A stretch of 64,000 nt of DNA from Paracentrotus lividus (Eukaryota > Echinodermata > Echinoidea > Camarodonta > Echinidae), in contig CALNVZ010000641.1 of NCBI GenBank assembly GCA_940671915.1, positions 8,475,917-8,539,916 on the forward strand. The letters run 5' to 3'. Position numbers and translations under genes: made by a program. A model generated the notes under the pieces. The model worked only from the letters and a program-made list of their open reading frames with translations. It made no database searches and had not been told where the DNA came from. Positions 1 through 11,661 of the stretch are shown one piece after another; position 1 is the stretch's first letter; the number at the start of each line of letters is the position of its first letter.

Positions 1-2200
1 ACTTTTTTCTTTCAAGTCTCGCGCAACTTTTAAGACCAAATTTGCGACATCCGGGTACGCGGTTCTTAAGTTACGCAACATTTTGTACATGCTCGTCAGA
101 CCAAAAATTGCTCAAAACGTGATTTCGTGTACAAATCCAATACAAGTGTATTTATTCATAAATGTATGATTATTTTTGCTTTTACTGCTTCAAATTAATT
201 AGGTTTTGGTTCTTTGTGGTCGTGATAATGTCGCCGACAATTCCCATTGAAAAAACAATAGAAAACAAAAAGTCGAAAAACAAAGAAATACATAAGAAAT
301 TAAAAAAACAATGAAATACATAAGAAAAGAAATTTGATACAGAATTTTTTTTGAAATCCATTTCATCCGAATCTCACATAGAGCTTATAGATAAAAAATT
401 AGCAACTTTGGAGCATTATGTAATGAATTAGAGCAATGTGTAAATTTATGCGTAAATTAGCATAATTAATTAATACTGAAAATTTTCGGAACATTTGACG
501 ATGCAATTTTGGAGATTACGTCCTAGGTGACGCGCTCAGCGATTTTCGTCCCGATCGCGCGGTCGACAGCCGAGATCTCGGGGGGGGGGGGGGGGCGGAA
601 TCAGCCTAACCCTAACCCCCCCAGTCATGAGATGACCAAAAAACCCCAGGCCTTTTAGGGTTAAGAGCTAATGCCTTCGTCTCTAGTTCTCAAGATGTCT
701 TTACCTGTTCCTTATAGCTGAGATACTCATCAGTAACGGATGCAGCTTCACGTCACACAATTAAATGTATTGGCCCAAGCGCAAACATGTATAGAGCCGC
801 TATTTTCCCCAGACAATTGGGCCCTCAGAAACTATTCAATTCAGAAATCTTGGTTCTGGGCCTGTACATGAATTTTTGGTAAATCTAGAATATGATCTTT
901 CAAATTTTGAATTTATTTTGGGATATAATGAAAGATGAAACACACACAGGTACAGTGTATATATCACTCAAAAGATTAAATCTAAAATATGAATGACTAC
1001 ATAGTACAAAAATGTATCATATGTATAGGTGTGATTGCATAGCTACATGTATAATACATTGTTTGCACACAGATATGTTATTATAGCCTTTAACGATGGA
1101 CAATTACAAGGAAAGGTAAATAATTTCATAAATAAATTTGTCAAAAATTAAAAAGTTGACTGAAAGTTAGATAAAACCCTTAACTTCAGAACGACAGATC
1201 GACCCCAAATTTTGAAATTCAACATTTTACATAAATATTATGTACATTTGTAATGATTTTTAGATCTAATTTTTAAGTGATATCTGTGTTTAATCTCAAA
1301 CTAAATGCCAAACTTAAAATGATTTTATTTTTTAGATTCATCAAAACTATCCCAGCTTTAAGGAGTATTGAGGGACATTTCGAAAACTAAACTCAAAGTG
1401 ACAATGTGGTATAAAAAGAAGAAACAAAATGCTAGCCTATGATGATGTCTACTCATTTCTACAACTGATGTGATTGACAAATGATAATGGTTGACCTTTG
1501 AAATGTGTCATCTCTGTTAGGGTGGTATCTTACTTCGCGAAGATGTCTCCGCAACGGAATCGTTTCCACGATGGATAAAAAGTATTAGAGACGTCTCTGC
1601 GACAATTTTCAAAAACTGTTTCAAAGCAGTTTCAAAGAACCATCTCAAAGTAGTTTCCACGACTCATGAAATGTCTCAGAGATGTCTCCAAAATCCGTCT
1701 CAAAGTTGTTTCAAATTCGTTTCAAAGTTGTTTCAAATTAGTTCCGTGAAGTGAGATACCATCCTTAGAATTAACCATCGTGTGGAAGCTGTGAGATAAT
1801 TGCAGTCGGCACATACATTGTAAGATCACCACAAACTGCACGTACATGTATTTTCGGTTGCACGAATGATATAATTGCGATCCGAAATAAAGAGCAAGTG
1901 TATAAGCGCTTTGTTTTTTCAGATCCAAAGTTGGTCAGTCATGCGACCGAAAGTTATCTAGTGTGCGTTCGCCACTATACATGTACATGTACTCACTTAA
2001 AAAGAAATTACAAAGCATATTAATACACAATACATGGATAACGTCACTTTTCCAAGAAATATTTAGCAATCATTTCAAACAAGACTTTGGAAGAAGTAAA
2101 ACTTACCAGACTAGCCTGCATGTAAATGAGAATGGTAAATCATGGTGTCTTCATACAACGATGATCAAACAACAAGAAAGACGATGAGAGAATTACATAC
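1..2200. other. Intron downstream of the 2201-2301 exon
   Basis: AT-rich non-coding sequence. It holds a G run at 580-596, a short CCTAACCCTAAC stretch at 605-617 and a fold-back element at 1517-1768. The only ORFs are short and unsupported. The next exon of the minus-strand gene must lie before base 1. Confidence 0.5.
1517..1768. mobile_element. MITE-like element with TIRs
   Basis: The left end TAGGGTGGTATCTTACTTCG is matched by the reverse complement of the right end (TAAGGATGGTATCTCACTTC). About 250 bp, no coding capacity; the interior repeats GTTTCAAAG/GTCTC-type words. Possible TA target duplication. Superfamily not assigned. Confidence 0.65.
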
Positions 2201-2301
2201 CTGCGTTGCCCCTTTGGCCTGCTCCGGGAGATCCGTTACGTGAAGACACACGTTCAACGGTAATATCAGCTGCATCGTAATGCCCTCTGTCCATGTCATT
2301 T
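2201..2301 (-). CDS. Synaptotagmin-like protein, small linker exon
   Basis: A 101 bp exon with acceptor CCTTACAG before 2301 and a good donor GCAG|GTATGT after 2201. It enters in phase 2, exactly as the 7474-8103 exon requires, and leaves in phase 1. The 34 or so residues (starting NDMDRGHYDAADITVERVSS) are hydrophilic and match no domain I know, as expected for the linker between the Rab27-binding region and the C2 tandem. Support is the matching phase, two clean splice sites and GC content above the flanks. The C2A and C2B exons would lie at coordinates below 1 of this window; I see no C2 sequence in 1-2200. Confidence 0.7.
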
Positions 2302-3964
2302 CTGTAAGGAAAGGAAGAAATCAAAGAACTTTTATTGAAGATACATGGAGAAGGACAAATATTATAGAGGAACATCATACAATACCAGGTAATCAACAAA
2401 AGTATCACCAACAACAACAAAAAGCCAAATGGAGGGGGAGCAGATTTTTTATAAAATATCTTTAGTTTTAACATGATCATGTTTGTGTTATACAGATGTA
2501 ATCATGTACATTGTCTATTAAAGTAATACTTGCTTTTATATTATGGTGCTTGGAAACTCTCATCAAAAAAAAAAAAAAGATTAATCTACAGGACTGGCAT
2601 TCCAGTGACTTTTAAAAAAAATGTATTGGGAGTTTTGAGTGAACACCTACATTGTGTTTGATTACACTCACTGGATTGAGCAGCCAGATTTTATAATGAA
2701 GGTTCACTTTCTCACAATGGGGAGCACTTTTTAAAGACCCAGACCGGACCGAAAAAACTGAAATAGCGAAATTACACATCAAATGAAATCCAATACGCTA
2801 CACTATTCAACAATTCCAAATTTAAGAGTGTTCATTGACCACCTAGAAAGTGTTTCCTTTCAAAACACACAAAATTTGGGGCTTCAAAAATCGTAAATTT
2901 TTTTTCAAAACACTTTTTCAGTTTTGCATTTTTCCAGTAATATCACTTCGACCCATATTCATGAAGGAGGTTTTAATACAGAATATGAAAAAAAGTTATT
3001 AATAATTTTTTTTTTTTAATTTTTTTATTGAATGACCAATATGTATTTCCTAATGAGAAAACGTCAATACAAAATACATGTGTAACAACAAAAAATAGTG
3101 GGAAACCTTCATAGGCCTTCTAAACTACCAGCATAATTTTATTAAAAATATTGACAATTAGCAGTTTTTGGCAGCTAGTGTCAACCAATACCATGGAAAC
3201 AGAGGTTATGAAGTGCCATATGGTTTTGTTATCTGACTATATTAGATTTTTTTTTTAAATCCCATCAAAAAGCATGGTCAATAGTATCCCATACTGCCTC
3301 TATATTCCTGCACTACATGTACATGTAGCTTAATAGTAATTTTATTTTGTTCTTGTTTTTTCTTTTTAAAAGTTTATTTCTTTGTTTATTTTTTAAAGAA
3401 GGGATACAGCACTTATACTTAACCTATTCACAGGATCGTTAATAAAGGAGGCTCTCTTTTTCCTTTAAAGGTTTTTTTTTAAGTTCAAGGCCAAATCACC
3501 CTCAGTCCTTTAACTTTTTGTTTACCACTTCATTAATGATGTTGGTGTGATATTTTCTAAATATTTTTTTGTTTTCATTTTTGATTGGTTGTGATAAATT
3601 CTTCACCTGTAACAAATACTTCAACAATAGGCCTTGATACGTGTACAGGCAAAATTACTATTAAATTTATTTTCAATTTCTTGTGGGAGAAGTAACAGGT
3701 GATTGTACACTCTCCTTCAACTGTAGAAGGATGAGTGACTGGAAGGATTCATAAATTTGACATCAGAGAAGATACAAGGAGTGGGGTATTTTATACTTTG
3801 AGCAACAGCTGTGTAAACACACACAAGACAAAGTCTCCATTAGATATATTATCCCTAAATGTCTCAGTGTAAATAATAGCATATCCTGGAATCAACGCTA
3901 ACCTTCCTTTTTTTACCCACATGTCGTAGTCCCTATTTTCTGTTTTGTGTTTGTTTTTGTAATT

Positions 3965-4002
3965 GTTATTTTTATTATTATTATCATTATTATTTTTTAT
4001 TC

Positions 4003-4033
<31 letters not shown>

Positions 4034-4035
4034 TA
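3965..4035. repeat. TTA microsatellite
   Basis: An imperfect (TTA)n tract with a pure run of about ten units at its right end, followed by G-rich sequence to about 4070. Confidence 0.9.
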
Positions 4036-4977
4036 ATTTTTGGGGTGGGGGGGGGGTGGGGTGGGAGGGGCATATGTTATGGGAGACTAAAATGTCTAGT
4101 CTAACACAATGTATGTCATATCCCTGACACTAAGGAATAATTGTAAAATTAGAAATTAGAACGCGAATAACGCAAATAGTTAGAAAAGCTAAGAAAAATG
4201 ACTTCTCACTAGAGAAATCATGAATAATAACATTTTGCTTGGTCATTCAATTTTGGGAATGCCTTCAAAACAATAGTTTTCTTTTTCTTGTTAACAAGAC
4301 ATTTGTTTCAGCTGTTTTAACTATTTGCCTTATTTGCGTTCTAATTTCTAATGTTATAATAATTATTCTGTAGTGTTGGCATCTCTGCTGACCAAGGACT
4401 AAGATGATTTATTGTATTTATGATTACCTGAAAAACACAATTGTTTTCATACTTTTCACACTTTGATGAATTCTATTTCAACAACCAAATTTGAAATTTT
4501 TTTCCCCCATGTATAATGTATCTGTTTGTATGATAGTGTGAATTAAGAAATATGTCATTCATAGCATAAAAAACATCTTTCAAAGTATTTTCAGGTTTCT
4601 ATTTCTTCCAACATTTTGTGCAGCTCAATTTTTAGGCAATCAGCATACACAGATCTTGCATGTGATCAAAGATATAATGAACAATCATACTTACCTATAT
4701 AATGAGCTCTTTATCATCAAACATAAAATGAAAACCTCAAAAACAAACATATTATTTCTATCTATTTCAGCTCTTTTTATGATCCACCCTACAAATAGCC
4801 TTTGTGCACAAAGAGGAGCTTGCTGTTTTGCAGAGCTTCTAAATTATGTTTGGTTGTAAATGTATGTGAAGCTACTGAAATTAGTATTTTAATTTAAATT
4901 TAAATTATTACAAGAAGCTTTTATAACACTCTGTGCATTTTCAACATTGATTGCTGTCTATTTTCAACATTGTGCTA

Positions 4978-5098
4978 TAAGGTTGTGTTCAATGTCCATT
5001 TTCAAATTCGTGTTTGTGTTCTGTGTTTTGTAATTGCATTTTGTATCATAATTCATGTTGGCGTTTAAATTTGAAAATGAACATTGAACACACCCTAA
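4978..5098. repeat. Short fold-back element, copy 1
   Basis: Arms 4981-5008 and 5068-5095 are inverted repeats of about 28 bp (GTGTTCAATGTCCATTTTC and its complement) with about two mismatches. Outer GGTGTG and CACACCC. The same family appears, longer, at 33618-34000. Confidence 0.75.
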
Positions 5099-5436
5099 TA
5101 TAGCAAAGCCAGCACATGAGCCAAAATCAAGGGTGGTATATAAAGGAGCTAAAATTATAGTATATACATACATGTACATGTAGATAACACAAAACAAAAA
5201 ATAGGTTCCCTTGGATAACTCCTTTTTATTCAACCAGAAACGCATTTTCCAAAAAAGATGAATTCTACAGCTATTGGAAGGAGTTTTGATGGGAGTTTAT
5301 TTTTTGTTTTCTTATTACATACATGTACATTGTACAAATCATGCCAGATGGATTAAGATCTACTTTTTAAGGGAGCACTTCCAAATGCAAAGGATGCTTT
5401 ACATGCAAAAGGGAATTATGGGAATCACAGGTTGAG

Positions 5437-5456
5437 AGGTCAAAGGTCATAGGTCA
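5437..5456 (+). promoter_or_regulatory. Triple AGGTCA half-site array (DR1-DR1)
   Basis: AGGTCA-A-AGGTCA-T-AGGTCA: three perfect nuclear-receptor half-sites in direct repeat, each separated by one base. Two overlapping DR1 elements are the classical RXR/HNF4/PPAR-type binding geometry. It lies in an intron, and function is inferred from sequence only. Confidence 0.5.
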
Positions 5457-5621
5457 TGCATGAAGAAACAATTCATATACAGGAGAATGTGATTCTATCT
5501 ATAGTTGATAACCAGGCGGGGGCGCAGGGGACAGGTGCCCCCTCTATACTTTGAAAACCACTCATTGACCATACATGTACATGTTAGAAATTTTGATGGA
5601 ATTTTGAGGAATATTTAACCA

Positions 5622-5843
5622 GGGGGTGTGTTTCACAAAGAGTTAAGTAGACTTAAAGTCGCACTTAACTTCTATGCGCATCCTGTTTTATAACGCGCAA
5701 TCTAACTGATAGACTTCTCAATGGCGCCAATCCCCTGGGCATGATCTGACCAATGAAGTGAAGCGTAATATACCTCGCGCAACTTTGGATTTAAGTGTGA
5801 TTTTTAAGTCTTAAGTCTTAACTCTTTGTGAAACACCGCCCAG
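5622..5843. mobile_element. MITE-like fold-back element
   Basis: The left end GTGTTTCACAAAGAGTTAAG is repeated inverted at the right end (CTTAACTCTTTGTGAAACAC). About 220 bp, non-coding, with secondary palindromes of TTAAGTCTTAAG type inside. Confidence 0.75.
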
Positions 5844-7473
5844 GTTAATTATCACTGAGTAAAAGCTACCATTGATATTATACATGTACATGTAAAATGT
5901 ATGCAGTACAACTGGCTTCTTGTGTAATTTCCTTTGTACTTTTTGTGTCTCGGCTTTCAGCCTTTAGGTCATACATGTACAATATTTAGACTTGACACCA
6001 AGAAGATTAAAATTGTACTGGTAGTGACGATATAAAATATTCCTTGATTTCATTGACCTAAAGACTAATAAAGTGCACTAGTCAAGTATGAACCTTCTAA
6101 AGTCAATGTACTTGAATGTATAAAGAGAGGTTGTATATCAGATATATCTGTCAAATGTCAGAGTCACAAACTGCAACCTTTTCAAAATAATTTGGAATTG
6201 TTCTCTTACTTAAATGGCTCATTTCTAGCAGCTATGATTGTTAAACTTAACCTGAATAAATTGCAATTAAAAAAATGAAAAATAAAATAAATAAATAAAT
6301 AAAAATAAGAATAATGTACATGTACATGTGTATGTCCTTGAGAGAATAAACAAAATGGCATATATCATTTGGGATTATTATATAGAAATAGAATTTGCTT
6401 TCACATCAAAATGAAATAATTCTAGGCTAGACGTTTTAACTACATGTATCTAAAATCCTTCGAGCAATTCTCTACTGCTTCTCAATGGCCAAAATTAGTA
6501 TGCATATTACTTTCAGGAACACAAAAGGAATGTAAAAATTTAGAAATGTTGAAATGGTAATTGATGGAAGATTTGTAGTTTAATGATCACTCCAGAACTC
6601 GCTCATGCCGGATTAGAACAAAACAATTGCTTAAAAAAATAATGATCAAACCGCAGGGACATCAAAGAATTTTCGTTTACTACCAAATCATAACCAATGA
6701 AAAGGTTTTTATAATTTAACCCTGGATTTAATATGGGAGGTTGTCACAAATAAAAATGGTACTTGCTTTTTGCTCAAATATGTGCATTTACTCAGAAAGG
6801 TTGGGATAACACGAAAGGGTACTTTTCGTTCAAACGTTTGCAGTGATTTTGGAGGGAATTGCAAAGAGGTTTGGTACCATACTCCGAGGCAAAGAAATTT
6901 TAAATGGTGTTGAGTAATGTCTTCACACGGACAAGACCCTTTTCAGTTCAGTTTTAATCATTGCATCAGCTATTCATCTTTGAACTAGATATCTAAAATC
7001 AAGAGTAAATTCAAATCAGGCTTGTAAAATGCATGGGATTGTGTTTATTTTTACCCTAAGTGGCACCAGCATTTTAATTTTTTCATAAAGGGTGCCAGAG
7101 CATAAAATGCTATGCACTTTTTAGCTCAACAAGTGCCATTATTCACATGAAAGTATGTACTTTTGGAGCTAAAGAATAGTGGCAGATTATCAATACTGGA
7201 AAAGCTCCTTCCTTTCCACGAATTTCCCAGAATTTATAGCATTCATTAACTGATGTCTTAAACTATTTGCTTTTTAAGCCATGCAGTTGCTGATAAATTT
7301 TTGATGATCTTTTCAGAAACATTTGCGAATTGCAGTTCCTATTCTAGAATGCATTTCTATAAAAGGCAATTCTTCAGAAGGGTTAAAAGTAGAGAAGGGA
7401 TTAGGTAAAGCATGCATGTTGCAAAGTGGGAGATTTGGAAATGAATGAATCTCCACATGACCTTTTAATATAC

Positions 7474-8103
7474 CTTTGACCCCACTGTGACCCTGACCCC
7501 GATGCGAGTGATCCATGTGACTGATAGTGGGGTGACCTATGATGATGACGATGACGAGATGAGGTGATGGGAGAAGATGGCAGAGAGTTTGACATTGGGT
7601 AACCTCCGCCGCCTCGCCGCACTTTCCTCTTGTACCGCCTACTGGCTTGACCCTCCTCGACCTCCGACATTGGGGGCGTCGACGTGCTGTCGGTGCCGTA
7701 AGATGGCATACGCAATGAGGGATGTGGTGACAACCACGGACTACTTGGAGTGCTAGAGTCATACCTTACGATTGTGCCGTCATCGTTGTTCGTCGCTGGT
7801 CCAGGACCGCGATGTGCGATGCTGCCATGCTCGGAGACGCTTGGTCCGATGCTCTGCTCGTTGCTGATATCGCTTGGGTAGTCGTCCTCGTACATGGTGC
7901 TCTCTCCGACCGATGAGACATTGGCACCACGCCCATGGAAACCTGAATCTGCAGGGCTCTGAGGACTCCCGTTGATTAGGACCTTGTGTTCAAGCTCTGG
8001 TTTGGTCTTGGCTAAGGACATCTTAACGAGATCTGAGCCATACACAGGAGCCTGACCTTCTTTGATAGGTCCAAAGGCATCGCCAGACTCCAGGCGGATT
8101 TGA
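7474..8103 (-). CDS. Synaptotagmin-like protein, SHD2 and linker exon
   Basis: The largest exon seen (630 bp, 210 codons' worth). Acceptor TATTACAG precedes 8103 and donor AAAG|GTATAT follows 7474; both borders are phase 2. It starts with the SHD2 segment QIRLESGDAFGPI and then GSDLVKMSL, which aligns with the segment after the zinc finger in SYTL4 (TGDWF then GSEIIRMSL). The key aromatic Trp is Ala here (codon GCC, residue 121 counting from Met at 25119). The rest is a low-complexity linker rich in Ser, Pro and Gly, with an acidic patch (YEDDYPSD), a basic patch (RRYKRKVRRGGGG) and a His-rich patch (SRHRHHH). Such a linker normally separates the Rab-binding domain from the C2A domain. The region is GC-rich compared with the introns, and antisense ORFs here are shadows. 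Confidence 0.85.
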
Positions 8104-8758
8104 CTGTAATATAAGGAAAACAATCAATTCCAGTAGGTTGTAAGGTATATTCCAGAAACAAAACAAAAGCAATTATCAAATAAGGTAGCTTCCTTCCTCT
8201 CTTTTTCCTCCCAACAATTCTGCTAAGTATCTGGATTTAATAGCTTGCTCCTTTCCTTTCTGCTCGTATTATCATTCCTTTTTCCCTTTTAACATTTCTG
8301 CTAGACTTATGAATTTGATTGTAACTTCAGAAAAACAAACAGTTCTAATATGTTGTACATGTAAGGAATACTATAGAAACAAAAAACAAACAAACTATAA
8401 ACTATCAAACAGGGTTGCACAATTTTTTCCCTCTCTATCTCCTCCTATTTTAGTTTCCTTTCCCTTTTTAAGATTACCGGCCAAAATGCTTGGGCAAGCA
8501 AATTATCAACTCAGGTAGGTTTCTCCCTCTATTTCTCCTATTGTTTTTTTTTTCCCCCTTCCTTGATTAACGTTTCTGTTACCTTTTCTCTATTTCTCTG
8601 ACCTCTTTGCTCAATTTGCCGTAATATAAACTAATCTTGTCAAAAGCTTGCCTGATACAGATAGCCTTAAAGAGAAAAATTGTAACTTTTGTTTTTTTTC
8701 CACCACGATATTTCTCTCCTTTCTCTAAACAGAACTTTCCAATCAATTATTAACTTAC
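8104..8758. other. Intron between zinc-finger and SHD2 exons
   Basis: 655 bp, T/C-rich on the plus strand. It repeats blocks resembling each other (TTCCTCTCTTTTTCCTCC, then similar at 8430 and 8520), suggesting local degenerate duplication. No coding sequence. Confidence 0.6.
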
Positions 8759-8992
8759 AGTTGTTTATTGCAGATGGTGCAGAGCCATTTCTTACTGCTA
8801 GGTAGAACCACTTTACAGTTAGAGCACACTTTATGTTGACAGCGAGGGCACACTTCTCCTGAGTTGAATATCGTGCCGAGCGGCTCGCGGCAACGAGCAC
8901 AGACCTTCTTGCTGCTGTCTGCCCCTCCACTCGTCTCATCCACTTTCACCGCAGACTTCCTTCGCAGATCATGGAGTTCTGTTTTTAGTTTT
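8759..8992 (-). CDS. Synaptotagmin-like protein, FYVE-type zinc-finger exon
   Basis: Continues the Rab27-binding domain. The acceptor (AACATAG) precedes 8992 and the donor CT|GTAAGT follows 8759; both borders are phase 2 and the 234 bp stay open. Counting from Met at 25119, residues 35-50 finish helix SHD1 (basic, KLKTELHDLRRK). Residues 65-108 hold four CxxC pairs (CARC, CPRC, CSNC, CTIC), the eight Cys of the two-zinc finger found in SYTL4, SYTL5, rabphilin and melanophilin. CARCREPLG is close to the SYTL4 sequence at this point. Known for the family: the finger separates the SHD1 and SHD2 helices and stabilises the Rab27 contact. No zinc ligand is missing. Placement between the SHD1 exon and the SHD2-containing exon agrees with family order. 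Confidence 0.9.
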
Positions 8993-10168
8993 CTATGTTA
9001 AAAAAAAAAAAGAAAGAGTATCAAAAATTACTGATCAATGTAGCATATTGAGGGAATTTTTTTGTTTTGTTTGTTTGTTTTTTTTTGCTCATTTTATTAA
9101 TTTCACGCAGGTGCAAAAATGCTTTAATCTGGGCAAGAAAGCCACTGAACAGATGCTTTGAAGAAAATTTAAGCTTATTTTTGATATTTTTTTAAAAGAC
9201 ATCTAATATCTAATTTACATTTTGTTGTTATTAATACCATTTTAAAAAGCTACAAAATGTATCTGCATTATGATATGAAGCAACTGTTCTGTAATTGTAG
9301 GAAATATATTACTTGCATGATGATGGGATGTGCATTTCAGACAGAACATGTGTACATGTACGTCAAAATAAAGTTATTTGTTTTATTAATTCTATATTTA
9401 ATCACAATTCTATATTTAATCACAATACTATTGGGTGCCATTTTACTTTAACAATTGTACATACTTGTACTGTTTCACTAATCACAACAAGTTTTACTGA
9501 CAACCTGACAAGTTCATATATATCCATGCAAGGCCGGAACCTAAAAAAATAAATGTACATGTATTGCGAATGTTTAAATATAACAATTTTCAACACATCA
9601 GCCTGAATAAACTTTAAAAATATGTATCCAACATTAAATTACAAGAAATGAAGTACTATCAGAGAAAGAAATGATGAATAATAAAAGGCTGGGGACATGC
9701 AAATAGGAAAATGAAAGTGTGATCATTGTGTTTTAACATGATACAAAAAAAAAAAGCTGAGATACTTTTTGATTGACAAATGATTTCACCAGAAGATAAA
9801 TATCAAACAATTCTTTGCAATTGGTTGGGTTTAACCTTTAGTATTTAGACTCTAATGATTTAGGGTATTTAGCAACAAACCAATACTTGGTTGCTAGGTA
9901 TTTATCTCAAGAACAAACCCCTTCATTCTTTGAACATTCCCCAAGTTATTGATACAAACTCTCTAACTTTAAGATCTACAAATCTATGTCAATATTCAAC
10001 AAAACACACCTCTTTGCAAACCAAATGAGAAACTTACCCTAGTAATGCAACTATTTTAACTTAATCTAAAGTTTATTTAAATGTCATTTCACGAGACCCC
10101 TTCACTTCGTATTTCTTTGAGCTTTATAATGTCAAGGAGCTCTGAAAGTTGATATTGAGGACAGCTTT

Positions 10169-10380
10169 TTAAGGGCCTGTCTGTCCCACAGATGGCAATC
10201 GTTGTGGTGACAACCTGATTATTTCATAATTATAAGGAGTTCATCTTTTAAAAGGCGGTTATAAACCTATATAGGACTCCATCTAAGCTAGGCTACAACA
10301 ACAACTTGCTACCACACTCACAACAGCAAGATCACCAGTTGTCGCAACAACAATCGCCTCCAGTGGGACAGCCCCTTTAA
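10169..10380. mobile_element. MITE-like element with TIRs
   Basis: The right end, reverse-complemented, reads TTAAAGGGGCTGTCCCACTG and continues GGCGATTGTTGT. The left end reads TTAAGGGCCTGTCTGTCCCA and continues GGCAATCGTTGT. About 210 bp, no coding capacity. Confidence 0.7.
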
Positions 10381-11661
10381 AGTTTGAACGTTAATTTGTT
10401 GGGCTAGTCTTCAAGTTACTACCATTAGCAATTAGTGGTTGTCAAGATTTAGATTTTTATCTGTTCATTATCATAAAGAACAATTTGCTAGAGGCAGACA
10501 AATCTAATTCAGGCGAGATAAAGAATACCCGTCTGTATTTGTAAATAATGGTATGTTACATGAAGCATTTCCCACATCTTATCTGTATAAGCATGGATAT
10601 ATAAACACAAACATTCCCATAACAATAACAGACAAATAATGGGGAAACAGAAATAATTGTTTTAGAGATTGAGCAGAAAAACAACTACAAGGATACTTTT
10701 CGAAACTACATGTACATGTACATAATTTTTTAAGAGGACTATATGTACATGTGGGTCTGTAAACCCAACTACTTTTAAAGAATAGGGCATAACTGCAGCA
10801 CACGAGTGTCCCAATTTCTTTTTTCACTCATAATTCTGGCATATGCAGCCAAGTACACCTTTATAAATATCAAATAGTTGTACTACATGTACATGGAAAT
10901 ATATTGTGCAATAAGCACTACTGCATTGACACACGCATCTCCATTGCTTTATAATTAAAATGAAAAGTCCATAAAGTGTATATACTTGGTGTACAAAGAT
11001 AAAATTGTCTTTTTACCAGCTCCCATACATGTACATTAAAGTACATGTACATTGGTGCAAAAATCTGAAGAGATTCAGGAGAAAATTGAATCACTCTTTA
11101 GACACATTGTGATGGAGGGAGGCCTTTTCTTTGCTTTTGAAAAGTAGTCATTGTGGTTGATATAATTCACAAGATTGCCTTTTACAGAGAATGCATAGCC
11201 TAGTAGATTTAGTAAACAAATTTCTTTAAAGAATATAGAGTACTTTTGTGTGGTTTTTCTCTGCACTCTTTGGTCCATAAATAATGCACCCCCCCCCCTC
11301 TCTCTCTCTCTACGTAATTCTATCTCCTCTCTTGTTATCTATTGATGCATGCTGTATTTTGAACAATATGGTTTTGGCCCATTTCTTGTCTGTATACATG
11401 TAGCTTAAAAGCTCTTTATCATTTCTTTTAAATTCATCTGACCTAAAAAGTACTAAAAAACAAAAACTACAATGGAAATAGACCCCCCAAAAAAGGGGGG
11501 GGGGGGAAAAAGTTGCCATTATACCCATGAACTACAGTTAACGCTGCGCATGTTGTAGTTTTGTACATGTAGGCCTACTCCAGACACAGTACATGCCTTG
11601 GTATTTCAATATACATGTAGCCGACAGCAGTTTTCACCTCAAATATACTCAGCCATTCCAT

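Larger units (their letters stand above)
2302..7473. other. Intron between the 7474 and 2201 exons
   Basis: About 5.2 kb of AT-rich intron (minus-strand gene). It contains poly(T)/poly(A) tracts, a TTA microsatellite (3965-4035) followed by a G-rich run (4040-4070), fold-back elements at 4978-5098 and 5622-5843, a triple AGGTCA site at 5437-5456, and many TACATGTA palindromes. I see no further exon. Confidence 0.55.

Noticed and set aside
605-620. CCTAACCCTAACC stretch as telomeric DNA
   Set aside because: Only about two units, next to a G run. Similar isolated TTAGGG-like words at 15106-15122 suggest chance.
7313-7762. 149-codon minus-strand ORF
   Set aside because: It is the alternative frame over the SHD2/linker exon. 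The exon frame joins in phase with both neighbours; this one does not.
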